Source of the DNA: Microplitis mediator
Taxonomy: Eukaryota; Arthropoda; Insecta; Hymenoptera; Braconidae
Assembly: GCF_029852145.1 (NCBI RefSeq)
Contig: NC_079971.1
Coordinates: forward strand, 14,055,697 to 14,119,696
Direction of reading: 5' to 3'
Length of the DNA stretch: 64,000 bases
The notes under the pieces were generated by a model. It saw only the letters and a list, made by a program, of their open reading frames with translations, searched no databases and was not told where the DNA came from. Shown in pieces: positions 20,957 to 31,891 of this stretch. Both the position numbers and the translations under genes were made by a program. Numbering within the stretch: position 1 is the stretch's first letter; every line of letters starts with the position of its first letter.

Positions 20957-22420
20957 AAAAAAAATTTTCAATTCTGAGGCTTTCCAATGAATGAAGTCAT
21001 CAGTTGTTCTGGGCATACGATGGATGAACTTAGGTGATTTGATCATTTGCAAGCGATTGTTTATCATCCCTATACTACCATATAAAGAAAATGGCTCATT
21101 TCTATAGGTAACTTTGAACATTAAGTTTAAAATTTTTTTAATTACTCCACTATCAACAGCATGCATACGATCAATACCCATGCCGTTCATAAAGTCAGGT
21201 ATTAATTTTTTGATAATGCTGTTGGCCCTTTTATTCCAAACTGAGGATTATCAGGAGTAGCTTGTAAAGCAAGTCTTTCACACACTTCGGTACTTTTTAA
21301 CTCAAAATTTTTAAAATATGGATATACTCGCAAATGAGAACGAGCACTGATTTGCAAAATTTCACCTTCAACGAAACATACTGGACATCCATACTTTGCA
21401 TTAAAATTAACAAAATTCAAGCAGTCAATCTTTGCTGGTAAATCACATACTCCCATCAACAATATCGCTCTTAGAGTGATTTCGTTATTTATAGGTCGAA
21501 TTATTTTGATACCCGTATATAATTGTTCAAATATATCTCGGTATGCATAGAAAAAAGCATTGAAGTGTGTTTTCTTCTCACCGTGCCATAGCCCCAAGAG
21601 CAAAATATTATGGTTTTTCTTTCTTTGTTCGAAAGGCAATTCATTGATAGTCAGATAAATTGGCCACGTACCAATTTTAGATGATTTGAAGACAGGTATA
21701 CCATCAGTATACCAGCTAAAAGATATATTGTGTGGATTTAATAAAAATCCATTGGTAGTCCAGGTCTTAAATAGTTGGCCGTCGTAAATATCTGAGATGA
21801 CATTATTCAGTAATGGTCGCTGAAATTTTGTTTGTAAAGAGTCAAAAAAATTTTTTCTACTAAACATTTCTTGCAAATTATTAATGATAGGCATTTCCAT
21901 AAAATACGAACTTTTTGTCTCAGGGCACATTGGAAAGACATCATTGAAGTTGTTGAGTTGATGAGCACAAGATGGACAGTAAAAATGTTTTTTATGTCTT
22001 CTTTACCCAAATTAAAGTATCGTTGGAATTTGTGCAAACTGTTTTCAATCAGTTCTCTACCTGGACTATGCAATTCTATAAGTGTGATTAAATCTTCGAC
22101 GCATATCTGAGATAGATGGTGTTTCGAACACAACGACAAAATAGCCAACATACTTTCTCGTTTGCTAATTTCAGCTCCATAGTATAAAGGACTATTATCA
22201 ATATTATCATTATTAACTGGTCTTCTATTTTCAGCTTCATCTTCATCATTATTCAACTCTCTGTTCTCTCTAGCTGGGATTTCAAATATATTATGGTCAA
22301 TTCGTAAGTCGCACCATTGCGATTTTACTGATCTATTTCATTCGAATATTGGTTTCTAAGAGGATTTAATCGAGCAAGATATTGTTCATGGCTTAAATCT
22401 CTTAAAGGTTTGCGTGACAT
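20957..22420 (-). pseudogene. CACTA-like transposase, N-terminal two thirds
   Basis: ATG at 22,418-22,420 starts MSRKPLRDLSHEQYLARLNP. A 59-nt GT-AG intron (about 22,270-22,328) would bypass an early stop. Next come an acidic stretch, a CPSC...C zinc-finger-like segment, SWYTDGIPVFKSSKIGTWPI, NILLLGLWHGEKK, GVCDLPAKIDCLNF with GCPVC, then GMGIDRMHAVDSGV and DFIHWKASELKIFF, where family A interrupts. Two frameshifts sit in homopolymers (about 21,981-21,985 and 21,206-21,211). The DGIPVF, CPVC and HWKASE blocks are characteristic of animal Tnp2-like (CACTA/EnSpm-type) transposases. It probably acted in nuclear excision and integration; this copy is dead unless the frameshifts are sequence errors. 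Confidence 0.75.
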
Positions 22421-22843
22421 TGTAAAAAAAATTAATTAATTATAGGAATATAGCAGAAATAATAATCAAATTTTTTTTATTTATTATTATTGCAATAACG
22501 AATTTGAAATAGCCACCTGTGTATCATACTGCACTGATGAACAAATACTGTTCTGTTTCCTGCCCCTACTATAATTCTTAAATAAGTTATCATGCGTATT
22601 CGAGTGCTGCGCATGTCACATTGGACGCCATCATGTAACAGCAGTGCTAGCTGCGTCGCTTTATAAAATTGTCCGCCATTACAGACAAATATTCCGTGTC
22701 AATCTTACACGTTTTCAGGTTAGAAAGAAAAAATCCTTAATTGTAAACCGTTTTTAATTTCAAAAGGAAGTGTTTCTGATATAATTACTGTAGCTATTGA
22801 TGCCCTCGCACTACGTTTTTTTTTTTTTTTTTTTTTGATTAAA
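22421..22843. promoter_or_regulatory. Shared divergent promoter region of transposase and BEN gene
   Basis: 423 bp separates the two start codons, which face apart. The stretch contains a GC-richer core (about 22,560-22,680) between AT-rich flanks and a T-rich tract at about 22,816-22,836. No TATA box could be assigned with confidence. Function as a bidirectional promoter is inferred from position only. Confidence 0.5.
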
Positions 22844-25186
22844 ATGGTTGGAAGTAAAAAGTTTGCAAGACTTCGGTGCTTAAGAAATAAAGAACACTAT
22901 GTTGTTCCTTTGGCGACAATACTAAAAAAAATCGCGAAATTGGGAAGGTTTTTGATTATTATCGAGTAGAGAATAAATTATTAGAAATAGGAGGTAAGTG
23001 ACATAAGTTAATTTACCTCTTTTTTTTCGACAACTTATTTTATAACTTCATATGTCTGTGAATTATTGATTTCATGAAAAATATAAATTTAATGTAGTTA
23101 CTTCTGAAGAAAAAATATTTCATAATTATGTTACTTAGTTGTTTTTGTTAATTTTTTTTATCTTCGCAGATGAGAGTGAATTGCGGAAAAAAGCAATTGA
23201 AGAGCAAAATTTATCACCAGCAATACCAGATGATGTGGATCCTAACACCAAACAAATTCATTTAGCTATAAACAATTCCAACAAGCGCGTGATTGATGAA
23301 AAAATTGGACAAGACAATCATATTTTTCAAGTAACGAAGCCTGAAGATACACCACCTTCAGTTACCATAACAGATGAAAACGCGTCCCCCAATATCATAT
23401 TACATCCTCGATCAAATAATTCATCGACTCATCAACAAACAACACTTTCATTATTGAACAATAACAATCCAAATTCAGTATATACATCTCCAGCTATTAT
23501 TACTTACTCTCCAACAGCAACATTAGCATGCGGGCGGAATACTACCGTACCTTACGATTCACCAGTGGATTTAACAAATTCACTTGCAATCTCTTATCCA
23601 ACTCCATCAGTTCCAGATCCTCAATATGATTTTCCAACATCGAGCATTACATTACCCCAAGCACCATTTATATCACCAGCTCTTCATTCTTATTTTGCAA
23701 CGATGTATCCGTTAGACCAGAGAAATTCATCAACTAGCGAGAAATTGGACAATACAAGCTCTTCATCATCTCCAGCAACTTACTCTATAACTGAACTAGG
23801 TTCAATTGAAAAGCAATCTTCAATCAATACTGCAGAAAATCTATCTTCAATAAATCCGAATAAACAATTGAAAACTATGCACATCTCATCACCTGTCAAC
23901 GTTTTTATAGATAACATTGTTCCACTAAATGAGCAAGAACAATTAACACTTTATGATCCACAAAGAAAGACAAACGGAATTTTTTTATCCAAAACATCAT
24001 CATCAAACTTTCCTATTGATACGTCATCTTCTTCAACAAAAACCACGGCATCTTGCATTAATTTAGTAGCTAAAAATCATTCTAATTTGAATCCTAAGAA
24101 CAACGTAGAGCAGTCAACATCTACTCTTGATTTACATGCTGGAAATATTAGGGAACCATCACCACCTACTCGTGAGAAAAAAGAATTTTCTGAGAAAAGT
24201 TCATCAGATGAATCTGATATTGACAGCTTTCCAATAGCATCGGAGTTAGTTTCAACTATGCCTCGCGGGCAAAGTCAGTTTTATTAATAAAATCATATAG
24301 TTTCATTTAGATTAATAACTTTTTTTTATTGATAATAGTTACCGCGCGAGATGTTCAGATCCAAAAAGAAATTTACAAGACTTTTAAAAGACCATATGAA
24401 CGACAGCAGACAATTAACTCTATCGCCGCTAATACTTATGAGGTAATTTGTTATTGGGAATATTAAAATTTTACAACTCTCAATTTTAACTTATTATTTA
24501 GAATTAAATATCGATTAAAATTTTTGGTTTAATTAATTAACTGTGATTAAAAATAGCAAAGTCACAATCATTTTTTAATTATATATTGTATACTTTTATG
24601 TTTCAAATTTTATAGGTGTCGAAGCATCACTTCGAATCCGGCGATGATAAGGTGAGTTATAGTTGGAACTTAATTAAATGTTAATTATTAATTATGTATT
24701 AGTATTTTCACTTTTATCTTTATTCAATAGGTCGAATTACATCCAGGCTGTGGTTTTTATATATCGACTACTTTAAAAACGTTACTTAATGCTAAATTAG
24801 CTGAAAATAATGATTGGAAAATGTTAGTCAGAGAAACTATTCTCGACGTCTATGGAGAAAGCATGATCCATTTTAGTGCGACAGGAAAAGGAACGAATTC
24901 TCGACCACGAATTAACAGAAAATTATTTGATGGACTACTAGGTAAATACTGATATCATTCTTGATTTTTCTTGTTTTACAAACGACATTTAGTATTTTAT
25001 TTATTAATTTCTAAATATATTCTTTCAATAAAGAAAATTTTTTCTTCATAATATCACTTTTTGCGCAAATTACTAATAATATTATAATTTTATATGAATG
25101 CTTCAGGTTGGGTGAACCAAGGAAGACAGGCTCAAAACGTAGTTCAACGTAAAGATTACGTCACTGAAATCAATTACATTATTTGA
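22844..25186 (+). CDS. BEN-domain protein, six exons, probably transposon-encoded
   Basis: Exons: 22,844-22,993; 23,170-24,273; 24,339-24,442; 24,616-24,651; 24,731-24,941; 25,107-25,186. All five introns are GT-AG. Phases match at introns 2-5; intron 1 needs a one-base correction, probably in the A8 run at about 22,924-22,931, because the ATG frame otherwise hits a TAG. Exon 2 codes a long Ser/Thr/Pro/Asn-rich disordered region. The C-terminus (exons 5-6) reads NNDWKMLVRETILDVYGES, then RPRINRKLFDGLLGWVNQ, matching the BEN fold, a DNA-binding/chromatin domain also known from DNA-virus proteins. The whole protein is about 560 residues. Head-to-head placement with the transposase suggests an accessory DNA-binding protein of the element. 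A host BEN gene next to a transposon is the alternative. Confidence 0.7.
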
Positions 25187-25395
25187 AACAAAAGGGGATA
25201 TAAAAAAAAAATTGCAAGTACCCATCGCCAATGAAATCGCCAGATTTATAGTATTATCGAGTAGAAGGATTTTTTATCTTATTGATTATCATTACATTAA
25301 TTTTTCTTTATTATTTACTTAATTAAAGATGTATTTATTAATAAATTTTAATAATTATCAATCGCGTAGTAGAAATGTGAATTAATTTATTCAAG

Positions 25396-25396
<1 letters not shown>

Positions 25397-25462
<66 letters not shown>
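25397..25462. repeat. (TA)n microsatellite
   Basis: About 66 bp of TA with one TGTA interruption. It abuts the 968-bp palindrome and is a likely TA target. Confidence 0.9.
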
Positions 25463-25468
<6 letters not shown>

Positions 25469-26430
25469 CTGGGCCAAAAAAATTGACTATTTTTTTTTTT
25501 CATAGCTATATCGAAAATATTATTCAGAATGACAAAAAAAAAATTTCATAAAAGTTTGAGCCCTTAATATTAATTTCAAGAGGTCTATCATCGCTATTTT
25601 TAATTTTAATTCATAATTTGATGTTTTACGTCAAAATTGCTTAAACATTGAAGTAAAAAAAATTCATTTCCACTTATTCTTATGTAAAATTAAATTCCCT
25701 ACAAAAAAGGTCTGATTGAAAATTTTCGTCAGACAAGCCGTTTCCGATTGATTAAGCTTAATAAATTGATATGTTTTTTCGATTTAACATTTTTACTTTT
25801 GAATTTTGTAACTGACGAATCAATGAATATCTAATAAAGACCATGACAGATTTTTGGAGGAAATTTAATGCTCTACAAAAAAGGTCTCTTAACATTTTTC
25901 GCTAAATTCACTCCTTCGAAAGTTATTCAAGGTTGAATTTGAGTCAAAACGATTTCAATAACGTGAATAACTTTCGAAGGAGTGAATTTAGCAAAAAATG
26001 TTAAGAGACCTTTTTTGTAGAGCATTAAATTTCCTTCAAAAATCTGTCATGGTCTTTATTAGATATTCATTGATTCGTCAGTTACAAAATTCAAAAGTAA
26101 AAATGTTAAATCGAAAAAATATATCAATTTATTAAGCTTAATTAATCGGAAACGGCTTGTCTGACGAAAATTTTCAATCAGACCTTTTTTGTAGGGAATT
26201 TAATTTTACATAAGAATAAGTGGAAATGAATTTTTTTTACTTCAATGTTTAAGCAATTTTGACGTAAAACATCAAATTATGAATTAAAATTAAAAATAGC
26301 GATGATAGACCTCTTGAAATTAATATTAAGAGCTCAAACTTTCATGAAATTTTTTTTTTGTCATTCTGAATAATATTTTCGATATAGCTATGAAACACAA
26401 AAATAGTCAATTTTTTTGGCCCAGTCTAAT
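25463..26430. mobile_element. 968-bp near-perfect palindrome (foldback element)
   Basis: The left terminus ATTAGACTGGGCCAAAAAAA and the right terminus TTTTTTTGGCCCAGTCTAAT are exact complements. The arms (about 470 bp each) stay complementary with only scattered differences down to a ~35-nt spacer near 25,931-25,964. There is no coding capacity. TA-rich flanks fit a Tc1/mariner-type target. A related but more diverged palindrome is at 41,655-42,650. Confidence 0.9.
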
Positions 26431-27346
26431 ATATATATCATTTATTATTATTTGATTATTTACAATCATTTCTTATTATTATTTATTATTTATTATATAA
26501 TTGATTCAACTAATAAATAATAAATGATTATAAATAATAATTATTTATTAAAAACAATACTTACAATTTTTCTGAAAAATCCGTGGCCGACACCCAACAC
26601 GTTGAGACACTTTTGAGATTTTAGTTGAGAGATTTTTATCTCTGAGAGTAAATAATTTTTTTGTCTAGTTTGAACAACCAATGATAATGCATGAGGCCTA
26701 AAAACTCGAGACCTGATTAGTCCATTAAACTATGACGCAGTTGTGTTGTTACCGGCAAGTTATGATGTCAAAAATGATAGTAAATATTTTTTGATGCACT
26801 TTATACCAAAAATATAATTAAATACATGTCTTGATGCGATATTGAGCATTATTTTACAGAATCAATTAATCATATATAGAATAAAAATTGATTGTTATTC
26901 ACGAGCGGTAAAGGTTATATCTACCGAGGTCACCTCTACTGAGATAGACTAATATCACGCATCGATACTTGTGATCGATAATGGCGGTAAAAATTTCAAA
27001 TTTGAATAAATTAAACTTATGAAAGTAAAAATTTAATAATTATCGATATCTGACAAATATTTGTTTCATCAAATCAATTAAGCAATTCGTTTTAGAAAAT
27101 ATAACAAATTAATCAACATATTTAAAAAAAAATATTAATAATGAATTATACTCTTGGCGGTAAAAATTTTAAATTCAAATATTATACATACCTGACAAAT
27201 ATTTTTTTCTTTGAACTTAAAATATGTTAAAAATATATTAATAATTAAGTTAATTATTTTTATAAATTCTGATTAACTTAATCTATTGATTTTTTGAAGG
27301 TTAAAGAATAAAAAAATTCAAATATTATTATTTCCAATTAAAGTTT
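26431..27346. other. AT-rich stretch without genes
   Basis: A TTATTATT-rich low-complexity block (26,440-26,560) is followed by unique AT-rich DNA. GGCGGTAAAAATTT recurs at about 26,983 and 27,155. No ORF of note. Confidence 0.6.
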
Positions 27347-27856
27347 TTATTGAGTGTTAATAAACCAATCCTCCAAAATTTTTACATTCTCAAGTACACA
27401 TGAATAATTATTATTATTATTATTATTATTTAATTGGAAATGATATTTACAAAAATAATTGTTGGATAATTTTAAATTTTTTAGCGCTGGACATTTGAAG
27501 TCATCTAAGTCAATCACAATTTTCTCATGTTCAACTAAATCTCTTATCCATAACTTTTTTTCATAACCCTTGACGTAAATATATTTATAATTACGTGTTT
27601 CATAATTAATTACTTCATTCAGATTATAATATGATGTATTTCCAGCATTCCAGTTAATTCCATGATAATAATGTGTTATCCAAGTATTTAGAAGTTGATA
27701 TTGATATGATAATGATTTCCAGTGATAAGGTGGCTTAAATAATATGCATGATAACTCTTCAATATCATCAATTACATGTTAAATTGTAATTGTAGCAAGT
27801 TCTTTCACGATAAACTGATTATCAGGACCTCTGAATCCCTGCACATCCAGTATCAT
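27347..27856 (-). pseudogene. Uncharacterised element-type protein, one in-frame stop
   Basis: From ATG 27,854-27,856 the frame reads MILDVQGFRGPDNQFIVKEL, then a TAA after 25 codons. It then stays open for about 140 codons to TAA at 27,347-27,349. Blocks include LFKPPYHWKSL, YHGINWNAG, YIYVKGYEKKLWI, FKCPAL and a late C-x-x-x-H. This pattern recalls a family of arthropod proteins (VQGF / KPPY / HG-W / VKG-EK / CP) found near Polinton-like elements; its function is unknown to me. An (AAT)n microsatellite codes an Asn run near the end. It lies upstream of PolB on the opposite strand. The single stop suggests recent decay. Confidence 0.5.
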
Positions 27857-28003
27857 TTCCATTTTTATAGCTTATATCACAATGACAGTCAACAAACAAC
27901 TGAAGTATTAAAAAATTCAGCTCAACTATTTTTTATTATCCCCCCACCACACTATTTTTTAATTAATTTGATTGGCTTAAAAAATTCATTTGTTCTATTA
28001 CTA

Positions 28004-28426
28004 ACTGCGTAGTAGAATGTTTATTTTTTACCTGCGTAGTAAAATGTTTTAGATGATGACTCATCCAGTTCCGAGAAAAAACTTTCCATTGTTATTTCAC
28101 TTTCTAACTGCGTAGTAGAACATTTATTTTTAGATGGTGACTCACTCGATTCTATTTTTAGATCATGATCCATCCGTTAAATTTTTAACTGCGTAGTAGA
28201 TGACGTCAAACTCTCCGTCACGCCATCTGGATTTTAGGTTATGTTGATAAAATCTAGGGAATTTTTCGTTAAGATTCTAGAGGATTTAGTTTTATAAGGT
28301 TGGTACTTTGTTATTTTCGAGGGAATTTTTGAAAGTTTCTGGGGATTTTATTCCATTAGGTTGGTACTTTTGAAAACTATGAAATTTTTTACTGCGCAGT
28401 TGATGAGTCACGCCCCACCTATAAAA
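28004..28426 (+). promoter_or_regulatory. Five ACTGCGTAGT-type repeats upstream of a TATA box
   Basis: ACTGCGTAGT occurs at 28,004, 28,107 and 28,188, CCTGCGTAGT at 28,031, and the perfect palindrome ACTGCGCAGT at 28,391. Longer similarity around copies 1-3 includes GATGATGACTCATCC or GATGGTGACTCACTC. TATAAAA follows at 28,420-28,426, 20 bp after the last repeat. Position and palindromy suggest operator-like sites for the PolB transcript (inference). A related GCGTAGTAGAAATGTG lies at about 25,364. Confidence 0.55.
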
Positions 28427-28879
28427 GCACCGCGCGAGAGCATACTTCATCAAAAAGAAGTACGAGTTCCCTCAATGAAGTACGAATCTCTGCTCAAAAT
28501 TTCTTTAACGATTTAAAGTTCTTTGTGTGTGTGTGTGTGCGCATTTTATATTTTTTTCTAACAATTTTTTTTACAACAAAAAATTTTTTAATAACTATTT
28601 TTTAAGTGACTATTTGAGTGTTTTAATGATAAATTTTTAAATGAACAATCGTAGTGAATTTTTAATAATTTATATAATACTAGTGTAGTGATAAACAATT
28701 TTTAAGTGGTTATTAGAACAATATATAAATAATTTAGTGATAAATTTTTAAATAAAAAATCTTAGTGATTTCTTAAAAATTTATTTTTTAATAAACTTTA
28801 TAAACTAATTTATTTATATAAAAACTACTTAATAAACAATACTAGAGATAAACTTGTAAGTGTTATTATAAACAGTAAC
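28427..28879 (+). promoter_or_regulatory. Probable 5' leader of the PolB transcript
   Basis: About 450 bp of AT-rich DNA between the TATA box and the first ATG (28,880) of the PolB region. It has a GAAGTACGA repeat (about 28,458 and 28,480) near the expected start of transcription and a (GT)n run at about 28,525. No ORF. Confidence 0.4.
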
Positions 28880-30322
28880 ATGAGTGATGAACTTTCGAAA
28901 AAATGGCACAAAATGATTTTATTGCGGCGCTGTAGCGTCCAGTAGATTCAATAATCAAATCATTCAATGATTTACGTGATAAGCTAAAGAACATTGTCAG
29001 AAGTGTTATCAAGTGTGCGCTGATACAATTGATAGCTTCAACGAGATCTTGCAAGATCCTCAAATAAATATTCAAGTCAGGAGAAGTGTACGAGCAAATA
29101 TTATACTTTTGTACTGGTATGCTGATCAATTTGTACAATTGAGTGGAGAAGTAACTGGTGGTGATTTGCGTGCAAACCGACGTCTCATCAAGTGGCAAGA
29201 TCTTGAAAACGCATTCTCAAATAACATTAGATCAGGATGTGTGACAAATCAAGCTTATACAGATCTTCGTGCTTTTCTTGATGATGCTTAAGACCTGATC
29301 ATTGAAAAAGTTGAGAATATACTCAGAGATGTTGCTGGGCTTAAAGTAAATGTCGAATTTGTTTGCAAATTTAGAAATGTAAAAGCTGAAAATGTTATTG
29401 AAGAAACAAAGACATTCAACACCAAGAGCCGAGACATTTTACCTGCAACATCTCTTGCTACTTGGTACAAAGATTATGTCAACGATAAATTATTAAAGAA
29501 AGTCGAGGAATTCAATCAAAAAGATTCTGGGAGGAGTTTAACTGAAATCCACAGTTTGATAATTACAATGTCGAGATATGTGCTTCTTCAAGCTGGAGAT
29601 TCAACGTTCGTGAAGCTACCCAAGGATATACAGGCGAAAAAAGCAGTATCAAACATTGAAAAATTAGATGATTACTGTTTTCTATGGAGCGTTGTAGCAG
29701 CATTACATCCTGCTACTAAAGGACATCCTGAGAGAAAAACATCATATCCTCACTTTAGTTCTATATTAAAATATGAAGGTATAAGATTTCCAATCACTTT
29801 AAATGATATCCCAAAATTTGAAAAATTAAATGATTTAGCAATCAATGTCTACAGGATCGAGTCAGAATTTTGCAATAAAAAATCTGAAAAAAGTACAATA
29901 ATTCCATTATACCTAAGTAAACTTATAAAGTCTGATAAAAAAGTTATTCATCTCTTAATGGTACAGCAAAATGTTAAATTGAATACATCTGATTTTGATA
30001 TCAAAATTTTCACCCCAAATTCCACTTTGCTTTGATCAAAGATCTTTCACGTCTAGTTAAATCTCAAGTTTCCAAGTTAAACAGCAAATTATTTTTTTGT
30101 GATCGATGCTTGAATCATTTTAAATATGTTTATTCATATGAAAATCACAAAGCTGACTGTTTTGAAATAAATAAAGTCCATATGACATTCCCAAAAGAAA
30201 AAGATAAAATTTTAAAATTCAAAAACTATCAATATAAAGACACTGTACCTTTTGTTGTGTATGCAGACTTGGAATGTACACTAGAAAATACCTAAAGAGA
30301 TGATGAAACTCAGAAGCATGTT
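28880..30322 (+). pseudogene. Polinton/adintovirus-like PolB, N-terminal region
   Basis: This is the long N-terminal extension and exonuclease start of the protein-primed B-family DNA polymerase of Polinton/adintovirus-like elements in arthropods. Visible blocks: DDYCFLWSVVAALHP (about 29,670), HPERKTSYPHFSSIL (about 29,735), IPKFEKLNDLAINVY, a C-x-x-C-H zinc finger (FCDRCLNHF, about 30,095), and FVVYADLECTLE (Exo I, about 30,255). It has a stop at 29,289-29,291, an early stop after 28,880, and a frame change at about 30,035. Interrupted at 30,331 by a short insertion. Confidence 0.8.
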
Positions 30323-30330
30323 CCACACAG

Positions 30331-30511
30331 TGGTGACCGTCTCTTTTTTCTCATGCAATAATTTCTTGCGACAAAATTTCTCAGCAGGAATTTCTCACCA
30401 CAAATATGGTTAAAAAAGAAATTTTTGTGTTGGATCAATTTTTGTTTGAGTAATTATTGCTGAGAAATTTTTGGATGAGAAATTTTTTCAGATTTATAAA
30501 GGCAGGGAGCC
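30331..30511. mobile_element. 181-bp insertion in PolB with 8-bp TSD
   Basis: CCACACAG at 30,323-30,330 recurs at 30,512-30,519. The polymerase reading frame matches family sequence directly on either side of the duplicated octamer. The insert is non-coding and has imperfect internal inverted AGAAATTT motifs. The 8-bp duplication fits a hAT-type MITE, although clear TIRs are not visible. Confidence 0.75.
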
Positions 30512-30519
30512 CCACACAG

Positions 30520-30924
30520 TATAGCATTCGATCAGCATTGCAGTTATAATGATAAATTATTTAAATTTGAATTAAATCGTTCAAAATTGTGTATTGGGTG
30601 GTTTATTTTAAAGTTAGAAAAATTACCTATTGAATACGAAAGATATTTGAAAAATCCTATACCAATGAAACCACTCACCAAACAACAGCAAGAGACACAT
30701 GATCAGGCAACTGTTTGTCATATTTGTGAAAAAACGATCACTACAAATACAGATAAGTTTTATGATCATTGTCATTTCACTGGTAATTATCGCGGTCCAG
30801 CTCATATATCTTGTAATGTCAATTATCCAAAGTCTCATGTTATTCCCATAGTCTTTCACAATTTATCCGGTTATGATTCATATTTTTTAATTAAAAGTTT
30901 AGCTACACTCATTAAAGGTGATAT
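30520..30924 (+). pseudogene. Polinton/adintovirus-like PolB, exonuclease region
   Basis: Between two insertions the frame carries VCHICEKTI, then FYDHCHFTGNYRGPAHISCN, an endonuclease-VII-like zinc/HNH-type block fused into arthropod Polinton polymerases. IPIVFHNLSGYDSYF follows, the Exo II motif of the 3'-5' proofreading domain. No stop occurs in this piece until the second insertion at 30,930. Confidence 0.85.
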
Positions 30925-30929
30925 AACTT

Positions 30930-31891
30930 GAAACGAAGTTGAGGTCCACCCCCTCTAGCAGGGGTGAATCAACCGTCCGTTACCCATTTTAATTAAAAGG
31001 GCCCGTGTCCCTTTTAGCGTCGTCGCTAATTATTCGGTAATTGATTCTGTATTACCCGGTTCGTAAGGACCAAACGACCGTGTGGCCTTGAATTTATATA
31101 TGCCAAGTGCATAGAAAGGATCGGGATTAGTGGGACCATGTCATATACAAAATGTATATAACAGATAAAGAAATTAATGTACTTGCATAATAAACCACTT
31201 AATCAGATGTTAAATAATTAGATGTTGTACCCGGTTAAATAACGGTTATAATAATAGAAATATTATACTTAGCTGATGTAGATGTTATCAGGTTGTTGTT
31301 CATCTTTCTACTCATGGGTACAGGTCACTAAGTGATAGAAAGAGATAGCTGGCCGGTATGTTGACGCAATTATGACTAAGGCGTCATAATTGCGATGATA
31401 GGTAATGATAATAAATGTATCATTATTTATCAGTAGCTCTAATATCTTAAACGGACGAAAGAATTAGAGTAGATGATCCTTAAACTGATGAAAGGATTAT
31501 CTGAGAATGGGTCCTTAAACTTATGAAAGGGGTAGGATTAGGTAAAACGATGATACGCGAACCCTTAACATTATAATTAATGTTTAACTTAAAACTAAAG
31601 TAATAAAAGATCCGATTAGAAATAACTAAATCATGATAAATTTTAAGTTGGTGAACAATGATAGATAATCCATAATTCGGCACGCAGGCTTCTATATAAG
31701 TTCTGCATAGCGCAACGGCGCATGCGTTACAGGTATCCCCTTCTACTTTAAGCTGAGTAGAAGGGATTGAGTGATAATAATAATATGCTTAGGTAATTAA
31801 GGTATACATTTTTAGGTGACAAGAGGTAATTTGCCCCCTGTGATGACCTAATATCATGTATCGATAACGAGGGTTTCTCAGCTTCGTTACA
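30930..31891. mobile_element. 962-bp insertion in PolB with 5-bp TSD
   Basis: AACTT at 30,925-30,929 is repeated at 31,892-31,896. The ends GAAACGAAGTTGAG and (reverse complement) TGTAACGAAGCTGAG form short imperfect TIRs. Frame and family similarity of the polymerase resume cleanly to the right. The insert is non-coding, with a CCCCCTCTAGCAGGGG hairpin near its left end. Family not recognised. Confidence 0.8.

Noticed and set aside
28004..28200. Regularly repeated 10-mers considered as a CRISPR-like array
   Set aside because: Spacing is irregular, repeats are too short, and the context is eukaryotic; they are better explained as promoter-proximal binding sites.
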